In this document: in pieces, positions 25,704 through 33,895 of the stretch
Position numbering within the stretch: the stretch's first letter is position 1
Layout: each line of letters begins with the position of its first letter
Assembly (NCBI GenBank): GCA_023248635.1
Contig: JAHFED010000029.1
Span: forward strand, 35,974 to 73,258
Source: Myxococcales bacterium
GTDB taxonomy: Bacteria; Myxococcota; UBA727; VGSZ01
Direction: 5' to 3'
DNA: 37,285 nt
Translations under genes and position numbers: made by a program
Notes under the pieces: generated by a model
What the model was told of the DNA's origin: nothing
The model's database searches: none
The model's input: the letters and a program-made list of their open reading frames with translations, nothing else

Positions 25704-27111
25704 TAATCACCGCTTGTATGAACAGGTCTTGAACATCAAATCGATAATTAATCAGTGTGAAGTTGGCGCGCGCTAGCAGTTCCTCCGCTTGGTGGCGGCC
25801 GCGCAAGAGCGAGATCTCTGGCGGATGCAGGGGAGACTTGTTCTCCCCCAGGCGACGGCGAACGGCGTGTACACCGCGCAGCACGGCGACACTCGTAGCT
25901 CTGCTGTGCGGCCAAAAGAGTACGAGCTTGCCTTGCGGCCGGAGCACGCGGTGAGACTCAGAGAGAATTGTGGCGATGGCTTCGGGGGTGAAGTGCTCCA
26001 TGACCCCGAGGTTGTAGACGCCGTCGAAGGTTGCCGCGGGGAAGGGCATGTCGAGAATGCTGCCGTGCTGCACCAGCGCCGCGAGGGGATTGTGTCGAGC
26101 ATAGAGGCTGAGGGCGGCGGCGGAGATGTCGAGCGCAGTGATGCGCATCGTGCGTTGGAGGTCCACATCCACCTGGCCGCTGCCACAGCCGGCGTGCAAC
26201 AACGACGACCCAGGTGCAAAGGTGCGCTGGATTGCGCGGTTTAGATTTCGCCGAATGAATGTGCGCCGATAGGCGCTGGCTATTAATCCGTATACTGCTC
26301 CTCCCTGGTCGTTTTTCTTATCCCAATAGGTGTCCCAATTCTGCGGATCGCGGAGCTCCGCATCAAGCTCTATCCCCGATGCGTTCATCAGAAAATGCGT
26401 GGGATCTCGAACGTTTTTCAGAAAAAGATCGAAGACGAATCCACCGCTCTTTGCAATGGCGGAAAAGTCCATCTTGGAGTGGCCGTAGGTGCGAGCAGGA
26501 AGAACGATGGGGATCTCGGCGATGGAAAAACCGTTCCGATTGAGGACGAAGAGGCTCTCGAAGAAAAAGGCGTAGCCGCGCGCTCGGACGAGATCGAACA
26601 GCCGACGGGGCACACGATCAAGCCGGTAGGCGCGAAAGGCACCGGTCGCGTCCTGGGGGATCTCCAGCACCCGCTCGGTGAGGACCCGCCCCAGCTTGGT
26701 GAGAGAACGCCGCGGGAGATTCCAGCCCGGCAGGCTGTTTTCGCTCATCCACCGCGAGCCGACGGCGGCGTCGCAATCACCCACCGCTGCCATGAGCGTG
26801 GGGATGTCCGAGGGCGCATGGGTGAAATCGCAATCCAGGGTGACGAGGAGCTCGTAGCCCTGATCGTAGGCCCACTGGATGCCGTCAAGGTGAGCGCTGC
26901 CGATCCCGAGCTTAGCTGCGCGGTGGTGGACGATGAGTCGGGGAAAGCTGGCCCGGAGCCCCTCCAGCAGCTCGCCGGTGCCGTCAGGCGAGCCGTCGTC
27001 TACAAAGAGCAAGTCGGCATCCAAACCAAGCTGGCTAATTTCTCGGACCATCCGAGGCGCATTCTCGGACTCATTGTATGTCGGAACGAAAATGAGAGTC
27101 TTTCTTGGCAT
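25666..27111 (-). CDS. DPM1-like GT2 glycosyltransferase fused to a class I SAM methyltransferase
   Basis: Start at the ATG at 27111 (481 aa); the open frame upstream has no family-like content. Residues 1-235 are a polyprenol-phosphate mannosyl/glucosyltransferase-type GT2 domain: IFVPTYNESEN, FVDDGSPDGTG, TLDCDF (metal-binding Asp near 93-95), then the RTYGHSKM block. Residues ~255-481 are a methyltransferase: NWDTYWDKKNDQGG, LLHAGCGSGQVD (motif I, ~304-315), LDISAAALSLY, NLGVMEHF and VLRPQGKLVLFW. No transmembrane pair follows the GT2 domain, so the protein should be cytosolic. It may make a polyprenol-phospho-sugar and methylate it, or act on linked steps. The gene heads the minus-strand operon. 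Confidence 0.86.
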   Translation of the reverse strand: MPRKTLIFVPTYNESENAPRMVREISQLGLDADLLFVDDGSPDGTGELLEGLRASFPRLIVHHRAAKLGIGSAHLDGIQWAYDQGYELLVTLDCDFTHAPSDIPTLMAAVGDCDAAVGSRWMSENSLPGWNLPRRSLTKLGRVLTERVLEIPQDATGAFRAYRLDRVPRRLFDLVRARGYAFFFESLFVLNRNGFSIAEIPIVLPARTYGHSKMDFSAIAKSGGFVFDLFLKNVRDPTHFLMNASGIELDAELRDPQNWDTYWDKKNDQGGAVYGLIASAYRRTFIRRNLNRAIQRTFAPGSSLLHAGCGSGQVDVDLQRTMRITALDISAAALSLYARHNPLAALVQHGSILDMPFPAATFDGVYNLGVMEHFTPEAIATILSESHRVLRPQGKLVLFWPHSRATSVAVLRGVHAVRRRLGENKSPLHPPEISLLRGRHQAEELLARANFTLINYRFDVQDLFIQAVIIAEKQDGKSTQW

Positions 27112-27269
27112 AAGCGTCGCGGTGCCTAATGCAGTGAACCGACGTCCGGGTGCCCGACCGTAGCGCAGGACTGCAGCCTGAGCGACCCGACGGACTTCTG
27201 GCCACGGCGCTGGCAGCCCTCGAGGCCCGGCGCTTTGCGCGAGGCCGACCCACAGCGCTACTGAGCCCC

Positions 27270-28259
27270 ATGCAGTTTCCACGTCTCTTCATCACCGGCG
27301 CTGGCGGCTACGTTGGCAGCGCACTCGTCCCAGCCCTCCTGGCCCGCGGCCACGACGTCGTCGCTTACGACCTCTTCCTCTACGGCGACGTGCTCGCTCC
27401 CCATGCCAACTTGCGCCTGGTCAAAGGGGACATCCGCGACGCCGCCCACGTCGTGAAAGCTTCCGCTGGCTGCGACGCCGTCATCCACCTCGCCTGCATC
27501 TCCAACGATCCTTCCTTCGACCTCGATCCCGCCCTGGGCAGGGCGATCAACTACGACGCTTTCCGCAACGTCATCGACGCCTGCACGCACAACCAGGTCC
27601 GGCGGCTCATCGTCGCCAGCTCGACCTCGCAGTATGGCGTCAAGCCCGCTCACGTGGACGTCACCGAGGACATCGAGGCCGAGCCCATCACCGACTACGC
27701 GCGCTTCAAGATCGCCTGCGAGCGGATGCTGCTTCAGGCGCCGACGTCGTCGTTGGAGTTCGTCTTCGTGCGGCCGGCGACCTTGTGCGGCTACGCCCCG
27801 CGCTTGCGGCTCGACCTCAGCGTCAACATCCTCACGATCAACGCCCTGGTGAATCGCAAGATCAAGGTCTTCGGCGGCGACCAGATGCGACCGGCGCTGC
27901 ACATCCTCGACATGGTGCGCTTCTACGAGCTGATGCTCGAGGTGCCTGCCGAGAAGATCCACCGCCAAGCCTTCAACGTCTCCTACGGCAACCTCACCAT
28001 TCTCGAGATCGCCCAGCTGGTGAAGGAGACCCTCGGAGACGACGATGTGGCCCTGGAGGTGACGCCGTCGAGCGACCCACGCAGCTATCGGGTCAACACG
28101 GACAAAGCCGCGCGCGTGTTGGGCTTCCACTGCACGCACGATCTGCGCGCTGCGGTCTTGAGCCTGCGCGATGCCTGGCAGGCCGGCAGGCTCAGCGATC
28201 CGCTCGAGAATCCAATGTATTACAATATTAAGCGCATGAAGCAGCTTGATCTGAGGTAG
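27270..28259 (+). CDS. NAD-dependent sugar epimerase/dehydratase (extended SDR)
   Basis: The ATG at 27270 (329 aa) is chosen because FITGAGGYVGSAL, the dinucleotide motif, begins at residue 7; the frame is open 120 nt further. It continues with VIHLACISNDPSF, VASSTSQYG, DYARFKIACE (YxxxK), FVRPATLCGYAPR and LHILDMVRFYELML. Members are common in O-antigen and heptose loci as nucleotide-sugar epimerases or reductases. It pairs with the next SDR gene 5 nt downstream. It is divergent from the GT2-methyltransferase gene, with 158 nt between starts. The final ~15 codons turn AT-rich. Confidence 0.86.
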   Translation: MQFPRLFITGAGGYVGSALVPALLARGHDVVAYDLFLYGDVLAPHANLRLVKGDIRDAAHVVKASAGCDAVIHLACISNDPSFDLDPALGRAINYDAFRNVIDACTHNQVRRLIVASSTSQYGVKPAHVDVTEDIEAEPITDYARFKIACERMLLQAPTSSLEFVFVRPATLCGYAPRLRLDLSVNILTINALVNRKIKVFGGDQMRPALHILDMVRFYELMLEVPAEKIHRQAFNVSYGNLTILEIAQLVKETLGDDDVALEVTPSSDPRSYRVNTDKAARVLGFHCTHDLRAAVLSLRDAWQAGRLSDPLENPMYYNIKRMKQLDLR

Positions 28260-28264
28260 AAAAT

Positions 28265-29272
28265 ATGACCTACCAACGCGTCGCCGTCCTGGGCTCCAAT
28301 TCGTTCTCAGGCGCGCATTTCGTCAACCATGTGCTGGGCGCGAGCACGGCCCAGGTGCTGGGGATCAGCCGCGCCCCCGAATACGACGACGTCTTCCTGC
28401 CCTATCGCTACCGACGTCCCAAGCCAGCCCGCTTCACCTTCGCCCAGATCGACCTGAACAACGACCCCGAGCGCGCGGTAGAAGCACTCTACGATTTCGA
28501 GCCTGACCTCGTGGTGAATTTCGCCGCACAGGGAGAGGTGCGAAACAGCTGGAAATGGCCCGAGCAATGGTTCCAAACCAATTGTATCTCGGTCGTCCGC
28601 ATTGCCCAAGCGCTGAAGAACAAGACCTGGCTCAAGCGCTACATCGCGATCTCCACGCCCGAGGTCTACGGCAGCACCGCTCCCGACATCAAAGAGAGCA
28701 ATTCCGCCTTCTCCCCCAGCACGCCCTACGCAGCCTCCAAGCTCGCCGGCGACCTCTTTCTCATCGCGCTGCTGAAGGAGGGATCTCTGCCCGTGACCTT
28801 CGTGCGCAGCGCCAACGTCTATGGCCCGCACCAGCAGCTTTTTCGCATCGTTCCCAAGACCATCCTCTCGCTGCGCATGGGCCAGAAGCTGACGCTGCAT
28901 GGTGGGGGACGCAGCCAGCGCGCCTTCCTGCACATCCAAGACGCCTGCGACGGCATCTGGCGAGCGGCCCACCAGGGGGGCGTCGGCGAGGTCTACCACC
29001 AGGCCCCCGAGGGCGGCGTCGTCTCCATCGCCGATCTGGTGCGGATGATCTGCGCGCGGCTCGGCGCTTCCTTCGAGGACTCCACCATCGTCGAAGCCGA
29101 GAACTTCGGCCAGGACGCCATGTACAGCCTCAATGCCGAGAAGGCGCGGCGCGAGCTGCAGTGGTCGCCGTCGAGGTCCTTGTCCGAAGGCGTCGACGAA
29201 ACGGTGCAGTGGATCGACGACAACCTCGAGCAATTGCGCCGCCTGCCGCACGACTACGTGCACCAGAAGTAA
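28265..29272 (+). CDS. 4,6-dehydratase-like extended SDR
   Basis: The 335-aa product starts VAVLGSNSFSGAHFV (a variant GxxGxxG), then NFAAQGEVRNSW, ISTPEVYGST, PYAASKLAGDL (YxxxK), RSANVYGPHQQLFRIVPK and GGGRSQRAFLHI. It resembles dTDP-glucose and GDP-mannose 4,6-dehydratases. The catalytic loop reads TPEVYG, whereas dTDP-glucose dehydratases have TDEVYG, so the acidic Asp is Pro while Glu is kept. It could supply the 4-keto-6-deoxy intermediate for the fcl-type reductase and the C-methyltransferases (inference). The stop lies 5 nt from the stop of the convergent exporter ATPase gene. Confidence 0.86.
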   Translation: MTYQRVAVLGSNSFSGAHFVNHVLGASTAQVLGISRAPEYDDVFLPYRYRRPKPARFTFAQIDLNNDPERAVEALYDFEPDLVVNFAAQGEVRNSWKWPEQWFQTNCISVVRIAQALKNKTWLKRYIAISTPEVYGSTAPDIKESNSAFSPSTPYAASKLAGDLFLIALLKEGSLPVTFVRSANVYGPHQQLFRIVPKTILSLRMGQKLTLHGGGRSQRAFLHIQDACDGIWRAAHQGGVGEVYHQAPEGGVVSIADLVRMICARLGASFEDSTIVEAENFGQDAMYSLNAEKARRELQWSPSRSLSEGVDETVQWIDDNLEQLRRLPHDYVHQK

Positions 29273-29277
29273 GCGAA

Positions 29278-29982
29278 TCAGTTCGTCGTCGGCTGGTCGC
29301 TGACAACGACACCGTCGCCGATCTCAATCACGCGTCGGCAGAACGACGCAACCAGCACCGGATCGTGGCTGACGAGCAGCACGGTGACGCCGCCGTCGGC
29401 CAGGGAGCGCATCTTCTCCAGGCACCGGGCCTGAAAAGCGACGTCGCCGACGGCCAGGGTCTCGTCGACCAATATGATGTCGGCGTCGACGTGGACGGCG
29501 ACGGCGAACCCGAGACGCGCCTGCATGCCGGAGGAGTAGAAGCGCACCGGCGTGTCGATGAACTCGGCCACACCAGCGAAGGCGACGATCTCATCGAAGC
29601 GATCGTTGGCCTCTTTGCGGGTGAGGCCAAGCAGCACGGCGTTCAGCAGCAGGTTCTCCCGACCGGTGAGGTCCAAAACGAGACCCGAGGTGATCTCGAT
29701 CAGGGGAGACACGCGTCCGCCGACGTCGATGACACCGCGTTCGGGCTGCAGAATCCCACTCATGATGCGAAAGAGCGTGCTCTTGCCCGCACCATTCTTG
29801 CCGATGATCCCGACGCGCTCGCCGGGTTTCACCCGCAGCGAAACGCCGCGCAGCACCTGGCGGCGCTCGGTGAGCGGCTCGCGCCGCACGATTCGAATCG
29901 CCGACTCCTTGAAGGAGCGCGAATGGTAGGCGCGGAAGCTCTTGTGAACGTCGTCGAGCAGGATCTCACCGGCGCTGACCAT
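29278..29982 (-). CDS. wzt: ABC transporter ATPase for polysaccharide export (Wzt/KpsT/TagH type)
   Basis: The 234-aa product has Walker A GKNGAGKST (61-69), signature SSGMQARL (150-157), Walker B IILVDETLAVGD (169-180) and the switch His in VSHDPVL. The pattern RFYSSGMQARLGFAVAV is the polysaccharide-exporter variant. The N-terminal region, KSFRAYH, is also typical. The protein ends soon after the nucleotide-binding domain and lacks the C-terminal carbohydrate-binding domain found on Wzt proteins that recognise terminally modified O-antigens. It follows the permease gene with a TGATG junction. It powers export of the finished, lipid-linked glycan across the inner membrane. Confidence 0.92.
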   Translation of the reverse strand: MVSAGEILLDDVHKSFRAYHSRSFKESAIRIVRREPLTERRQVLRGVSLRVKPGERVGIIGKNGAGKSTLFRIMSGILQPERGVIDVGGRVSPLIEITSGLVLDLTGRENLLLNAVLLGLTRKEANDRFDEIVAFAGVAEFIDTPVRFYSSGMQARLGFAVAVHVDADIILVDETLAVGDVAFQARCLEKMRSLADGGVTVLLVSHDPVLVASFCRRVIEIGDGVVVSDQPTTN

Positions 29983-30767
29983 CAGATCAGATCCGAAACG
30001 GTGGATTGCGTCCTGCGAAAGAACACGACGCCTGCGACCAAGATGAGCGCGCTGCCTACGACGGCCACCGTCAGGGCCAACGTCGACGGGTAGCGTTCGT
30101 TCGAGGCAAGACCACTAAAGCAGCCCAGAATTCCCACCAACGGGTTCAGCTCGTAGGCACTCACCAGCCAGCGGGGAACCTTCGACACTGGATAGATGAT
30201 CGGGCAACCATAAAAGCCGAGCCGGAGGGCGAAGCGCACCAGGAAGCCGGTATCGCGCAAGATCACCTGCAGCGCCGCGGCAACGAGGCTCAGTCCCGTC
30301 GTCAACGCCACGATCAGCACGCAGCCCACCAGCACCAGGGGAGCGCTCGACCAGTGCAGCGCCGCGCCGCGCGCGGTCCAGACGATGGCCCAAAGGAAGG
30401 CCAGGCCCAGGCCCAACACCAGCGTCGTGAAGCGCGCGACGACGAGGCTCACGACCAGCAGCTCGCGTCGAAAGGAAATCTTGCGCACCAGAGCCGCATG
30501 GTCGAGCAACACACCGCTCGCATTGTCGATGGTCGTCGAGAAGAACAACCAAGGCAGCACGCTGAAAATGATGAAGAGGGGATAGCTCTCGACGCTGTTT
30601 CTGCCGCCCAGCACGAAGCCAAAGACCAAGACGTAGACGACGACGTTCATCATCGGCTCGGCCAGGGCCCACGCCACGCCCAGCCATGAGCGCTTGTAGC
30701 GAACGGTCAGCTCGCGCCAGACCAGCACCCAGGCCAGGTCGACAGAATTGCTTCGAGCAGCGCTCAC
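29982..30767 (-). CDS. wzm: ABC-2 type polysaccharide export permease (Wzm/KpsM/TagG type)
   Basis: A GTG at 30767 gives 261 aa with the N-terminal WRELTVRYKRSWLGVAWAL signature of Wzm/TagG permeases. About six hydrophobic segments follow: VYVLVFGFVLG, FIIFSVLPWLFF, the long segment after RFTTLVLG, the VALTTGLSLVA region, FYGCPIIYPVSKVP and the C-terminal VGSALILVAGVVFF. LNPLVGILGCF near the end is also diagnostic. It pairs with the ATPase encoded downstream (TGATG overlap). The start lies 1 nt after the stop of sctV, so these genes may share a message although their functions differ. Confidence 0.92.
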   Translation of the reverse strand: MSAARSNSVDLAWVLVWRELTVRYKRSWLGVAWALAEPMMNVVVYVLVFGFVLGGRNSVESYPLFIIFSVLPWLFFSTTIDNASGVLLDHAALVRKISFRRELLVVSLVVARFTTLVLGLGLAFLWAIVWTARGAALHWSSAPLVLVGCVLIVALTTGLSLVAAALQVILRDTGFLVRFALRLGFYGCPIIYPVSKVPRWLVSAYELNPLVGILGCFSGLASNERYPSTLALTVAVVGSALILVAGVVFFRRTQSTVSDLI

Positions 30768-30768
30768 G

Positions 30769-32922
30769 TCAGCCCAGGCTGATGCGGGCGATGGGTTGGA
30801 TGTTCATCTCTGGGCTCAGCTCCTGATAGGAAAGCACCGCGAGATGGGGAAATTCAAGCTCCACCAATTTCCGGAAATAGCGCCGGATTTCCATCGTCGT
30901 CAACACCACGGGCTGCTGCGCCGACGGCGGCAGATTCCCGACTTCGTTGCGCACCGCCGCCAGGATCTCCTGCGTGATCTCAGGCTCGAGCGCCAGGTAG
31001 CTGCCCGAGCTGGTGTGCTGCACCGACGAACGCACCGTCTCTTCGATCTGCGGATCCAGCAAATACACAATCAACGTCGACTGACCACGCGTATACTTAT
31101 GTGAAATATAACGCTTCAACGCCGCACGCACATACTCGGTGAGCATGACGGTGTCGTTCTCGACCGGGCCCCACTCGGCCAACGCCTGCAGGATGTTGCG
31201 CAAGTCGCGGATGGAGATTTCCTCCTCGACCAGGCGGCGCAAGATGTCGGTCAGCTGGAAGGGCGAAACGGCCTTCGGCACCACCTCTTTGACCAGGGCC
31301 GGGAACGCCTGCTCGAGCTGCTCGAGCATGTTCTGGGTCTCCTGAATCCCAACGAATTCAGCAGCGTTCTTTCTCAGCACCGCCGACAAGTGCAACACAA
31401 CATAACCAGGAGCATCCCAAGTGGTGAGGCCGGCGTCTTCGGCGAGCTTGCGCTGATCCATCGAGATCCAGCCGCAGGCGTTGCCGTTGGCGGGGTTCTG
31501 CGCGGGCTCGGCCTCGATGCCCAGCAAGCGCAGGCGATCGGGCGTGTCGTTGACCAGGCACTTGTTCTTATCGACCGTTCCCATCACCAAGGGAATTTCA
31601 TTCACCATGATGATGTAGCTGCCCGGTGGCAAATCACCCTCATTGCCGCGCACACGCAAGCCCGGATAGCGAACGCCAAGCTCGTAGAACAACCCGTCCC
31701 GCATCATGGGAATGAGCTCGTTCAAGAAGTTGGATCCGCCGGTGTCGTCGACGAGGGGCACCAGGTCGGCGGCGACTTCGAGGGCGATGGGCGTGACCAC
31801 CGGCATCATCTGCGCCGACTGTCCTTCTTGGGCCTTGGCCTTCTGCACGGCCGCCTTCTTCTCCTCCTTGACCGCTTCTTCGCGCTGCTCGACGACGGCG
31901 CCGCTGCCACCGCCTCCGCCGTTCTTGGCGTCCGCCGACTTCTTCAGGCCGTAGGCGAGGCCGCCGACGGAGACGGCGACGATGGTGAAGGGGATGCCGG
32001 GCAAACCGGGGATCATGCCGATGGCCATGATGAAGCCCGAGGCGATGATGAAGGCCTTGGGCTGCGCCAGCACCTGCATCGCGAGGTCTTTGCCGAGGTT
32101 GCTGTCCTCTTCCTCCGACGCCACGCGGGTCACGATCAAGCCGGCGCACAGCGACATCAAGAGCGCGGGAATGATGGCCACCAGGCCTTCGCCGATGGTC
32201 AAAATCGAATAGGTCTCGACGGCTTCGGCAGCGGTCATGCCCTTCTGGGTCACGCCGATGATGATGCCGGCGACGATGTTAATGGCGACGATGATCAAGC
32301 CGGCGATCGAATCGCCCTTCACGAACTTCATCGCGCCGTCCATCGAGCCGAAGAGCTGCGATTCGCGACCGAGATCGTTGCGGCGGCGGCGGGCTTCGTC
32401 GAGGTCAAAAGCGCCAGCGCGCAGGTCGGCGTCGATGGACATCTGCTTGCCCGGCATGGCGTCGAGGGTGAAGCGGGCAGCGACTTCGGCGACGCGCTCG
32501 GAGCCCTTGGAGATGACCAGGAAGTTCACCAGCATCAAGACCAAGAAGATGACGGCGCCGACGACGAAGTTCCCTTGCACGACGAACTTGCCGAAGGATT
32601 GGATCACTTCGCCGGCGTGGGCGTGCAGCAAAATCAGGCGCGTCGAGCTCACGTTCAGCGAGAGCCGAAACATGGTCGTGACGAGGATGATGGTCGGAAA
32701 GGACGCCAGCTTCAGGGCCTGGGGGATGTACATCGCGATCAACAACATGATCACGCTGACGCTGATGTTCACGACCAGCAGCACGTCGAGCAGCGGCGTG
32801 GGGACGGGGATGATCATCATCCCGACCACGAGCATCACGAGGATGGCCAGGCCGATGTCGGCGTAGCGCTTCAGCACGGTGACCAGGTCACCTTGCGTGA
32901 TGATGTCGAGGAACTTCTTCAC
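30769..32922 (-). CDS. sctV: Type III secretion export apparatus protein, SctV (FlhA/HrcV/InvA family)
   Basis: The 717-aa protein has ~7 N-terminal membrane segments (within residues 22-330), the FHIPEP family signature around RFTLDAMPGKQMSIDADL (150-167), a Gly/Lys/Glu-rich linker (~335-380) and a large cytosolic domain to the end. The closing part, QPVVLTTMEIRRYFRKLVE ... VLSYQELSPEMNIQPIARI, favours the virulence-type SctV over flagellar FlhA. In injectisomes, the cytosolic domain forms a nonamer that receives substrate-chaperone complexes. No other secretion gene is seen in the window. Its stop touches the wzm start. It is divergent from the AbiE pair (171 nt between starts). Confidence 0.9.
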   Translation of the reverse strand: MKKFLDIITQGDLVTVLKRYADIGLAILVMLVVGMMIIPVPTPLLDVLLVVNISVSVIMLLIAMYIPQALKLASFPTIILVTTMFRLSLNVSSTRLILLHAHAGEVIQSFGKFVVQGNFVVGAVIFLVLMLVNFLVISKGSERVAEVAARFTLDAMPGKQMSIDADLRAGAFDLDEARRRRNDLGRESQLFGSMDGAMKFVKGDSIAGLIIVAINIVAGIIIGVTQKGMTAAEAVETYSILTIGEGLVAIIPALLMSLCAGLIVTRVASEEEDSNLGKDLAMQVLAQPKAFIIASGFIMAIGMIPGLPGIPFTIVAVSVGGLAYGLKKSADAKNGGGGGSGAVVEQREEAVKEEKKAAVQKAKAQEGQSAQMMPVVTPIALEVAADLVPLVDDTGGSNFLNELIPMMRDGLFYELGVRYPGLRVRGNEGDLPPGSYIIMVNEIPLVMGTVDKNKCLVNDTPDRLRLLGIEAEPAQNPANGNACGWISMDQRKLAEDAGLTTWDAPGYVVLHLSAVLRKNAAEFVGIQETQNMLEQLEQAFPALVKEVVPKAVSPFQLTDILRRLVEEEISIRDLRNILQALAEWGPVENDTVMLTEYVRAALKRYISHKYTRGQSTLIVYLLDPQIEETVRSSVQHTSSGSYLALEPEITQEILAAVRNEVGNLPPSAQQPVVLTTMEIRRYFRKLVELEFPHLAVLSYQELSPEMNIQPIARISLG

Positions 32923-33016
32923 CGGGGCAAGCTAGTCAGCAGCCCGACTCGACGTCAAACTGCGCTTCCGCACGCCGAGGAGTGCTCCGGTCCCGTGCCG
33001 GCGAGATGGGCGGACG

Positions 33017-33046
33017 TTGGCCGCCCACTCAGCGGAGCCTTAGAAT
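33017..33046 (+). promoter_or_regulatory. Sigma70-like promoter of the AbiE pair
   Basis: TTGGCC (33017-33022) and TAGAAT (33041-33046) are separated by 18 nt, 48 nt before the toxin ATG. Transcription should begin near 33053, just at the edge of the palindrome. Confidence 0.55.
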
Positions 33047-33053
33047 GATCGCT

Positions 33054-33079
33054 AGTTGTTGCACTCTGCTGCAACAACT
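33054..33079. promoter_or_regulatory. Perfect 10-bp inverted repeat, probable AbiEi operator
   Basis: AGTTGTTGCA and TGCAACAACT flank a 6-nt centre (CTCTGC). The palindrome starts at the predicted transcription start and lies 14 nt before the toxin ATG. AbiEi antitoxins are known to bind inverted repeats in their own promoter, so autoregulation is a fair inference. It could also form an RNA hairpin in the leader. Confidence 0.6.
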
Positions 33080-33093
33080 GGCATTTATTCTTC

Positions 33094-33870
33094 ATGAGTG
33101 GCCCGGTGCCGTTGTTGTCAGACCGCGCCGTGGTTGAAGTGTTCCACCTCGTGTTCTTGCGGACGCTCCTCGCCGGCACGACGGAGAAGGCGCACATCGC
33201 GATCAAGGGCGGGTGCAACCTGCGCTTCTTCTTCGGCAGCCAGCGCTACTCCGAGGACCTCGACCTCGACGTCGCCGTCATCGCGCCACACACCTTGAGA
33301 AAGGACGTCGAAAAGGTGCTGTCGGGGTCACTGCTGGCGCGGCAGCTGACGGCGCTGGGGATCGGCCTCGGCGACACCAGCGCCCCGAAGCAAACCGAGA
33401 CGACCCAGCGGTGGAAGGTGCAACTGCGAAGTGCCGGCGGGGCAGCCATGCCGACGAAGATCGAGTTCTCGCGTCGCCCGATCACGGGTTCGGCGGAGCT
33501 GGCCAGCATCGACCGCAGGCTGCTGGATGCCTACCGTTTGCCGCCAGTGCAGGCGCGCCACTACCTCATCGATGACGCCATCCGCCAGAAGATCGTGGCC
33601 CTCGCCGATCGCGACGTGGCCCAAGCGCGTGACGTCTTCGATCTCGACCTGCTCCTCACACATTCAGGCGGGAAGCTGCCAGCGGCCGACACCCTGACGA
33701 GGGAGCTCCAACAAGGCCGAGAGCGGGCGCTGAGCATCCAGTACGACGACTTCGTCGCCAAGGTGGTCGCCTACCTCGAACCCGAGGAGCAGCCGCTCTA
33801 CCAAACACCCGAAATCTGGGAGGCGATCCAGCTGCACGTTGCCGAGGCTCTCGATCGGATGGTCCCTTGA
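33094..33870 (+). CDS. abiEii: AbiEii/AbiGii-family nucleotidyltransferase toxin (type IV toxin-antitoxin)
   Basis: The 258-aa protein has the AbiEii core: IAIKGGCNLRFFFGSQRYSE (split: KGGCNLRF at 38-45, RYSEDLDLD at 51-59), the nucleotidyltransferase metal site; a mid-domain IEFSRR; IRQKIVALADRDVAQARDVFDLDLLL, in which the RDVFDL segment is a family hallmark; and a C-terminal helical end. Characterised relatives transfer nucleotides to tRNA or GTP-dependent targets and stop growth, some with phage-abortive effect. It precedes the AbiEi-type gene (25-nt gap), which reverses the usual antitoxin-first order. Promoter and palindrome lie directly upstream. Confidence 0.87.
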   Translation: MSGPVPLLSDRAVVEVFHLVFLRTLLAGTTEKAHIAIKGGCNLRFFFGSQRYSEDLDLDVAVIAPHTLRKDVEKVLSGSLLARQLTALGIGLGDTSAPKQTETTQRWKVQLRSAGGAAMPTKIEFSRRPITGSAELASIDRRLLDAYRLPPVQARHYLIDDAIRQKIVALADRDVAQARDVFDLDLLLTHSGGKLPAADTLTRELQQGRERALSIQYDDFVAKVVAYLEPEEQPLYQTPEIWEAIQLHVAEALDRMVP

Positions 33871-33895
33871 TGTTTGCTCGCCAGATTGACCCATC

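Noticed and set aside
28555-30093. 512-aa plus-strand ORF across the SDR and exporter ATPase genes
   Set aside because: It crosses two real genes in the wrong frame and has low-complexity Arg/His content.
31390-33048. 552-aa plus-strand ORF opposite sctV
   Set aside because: Its His/Asp/Gln-rich composition is typical of an antisense shadow of a high-GC membrane-protein gene; sctV is unambiguous.
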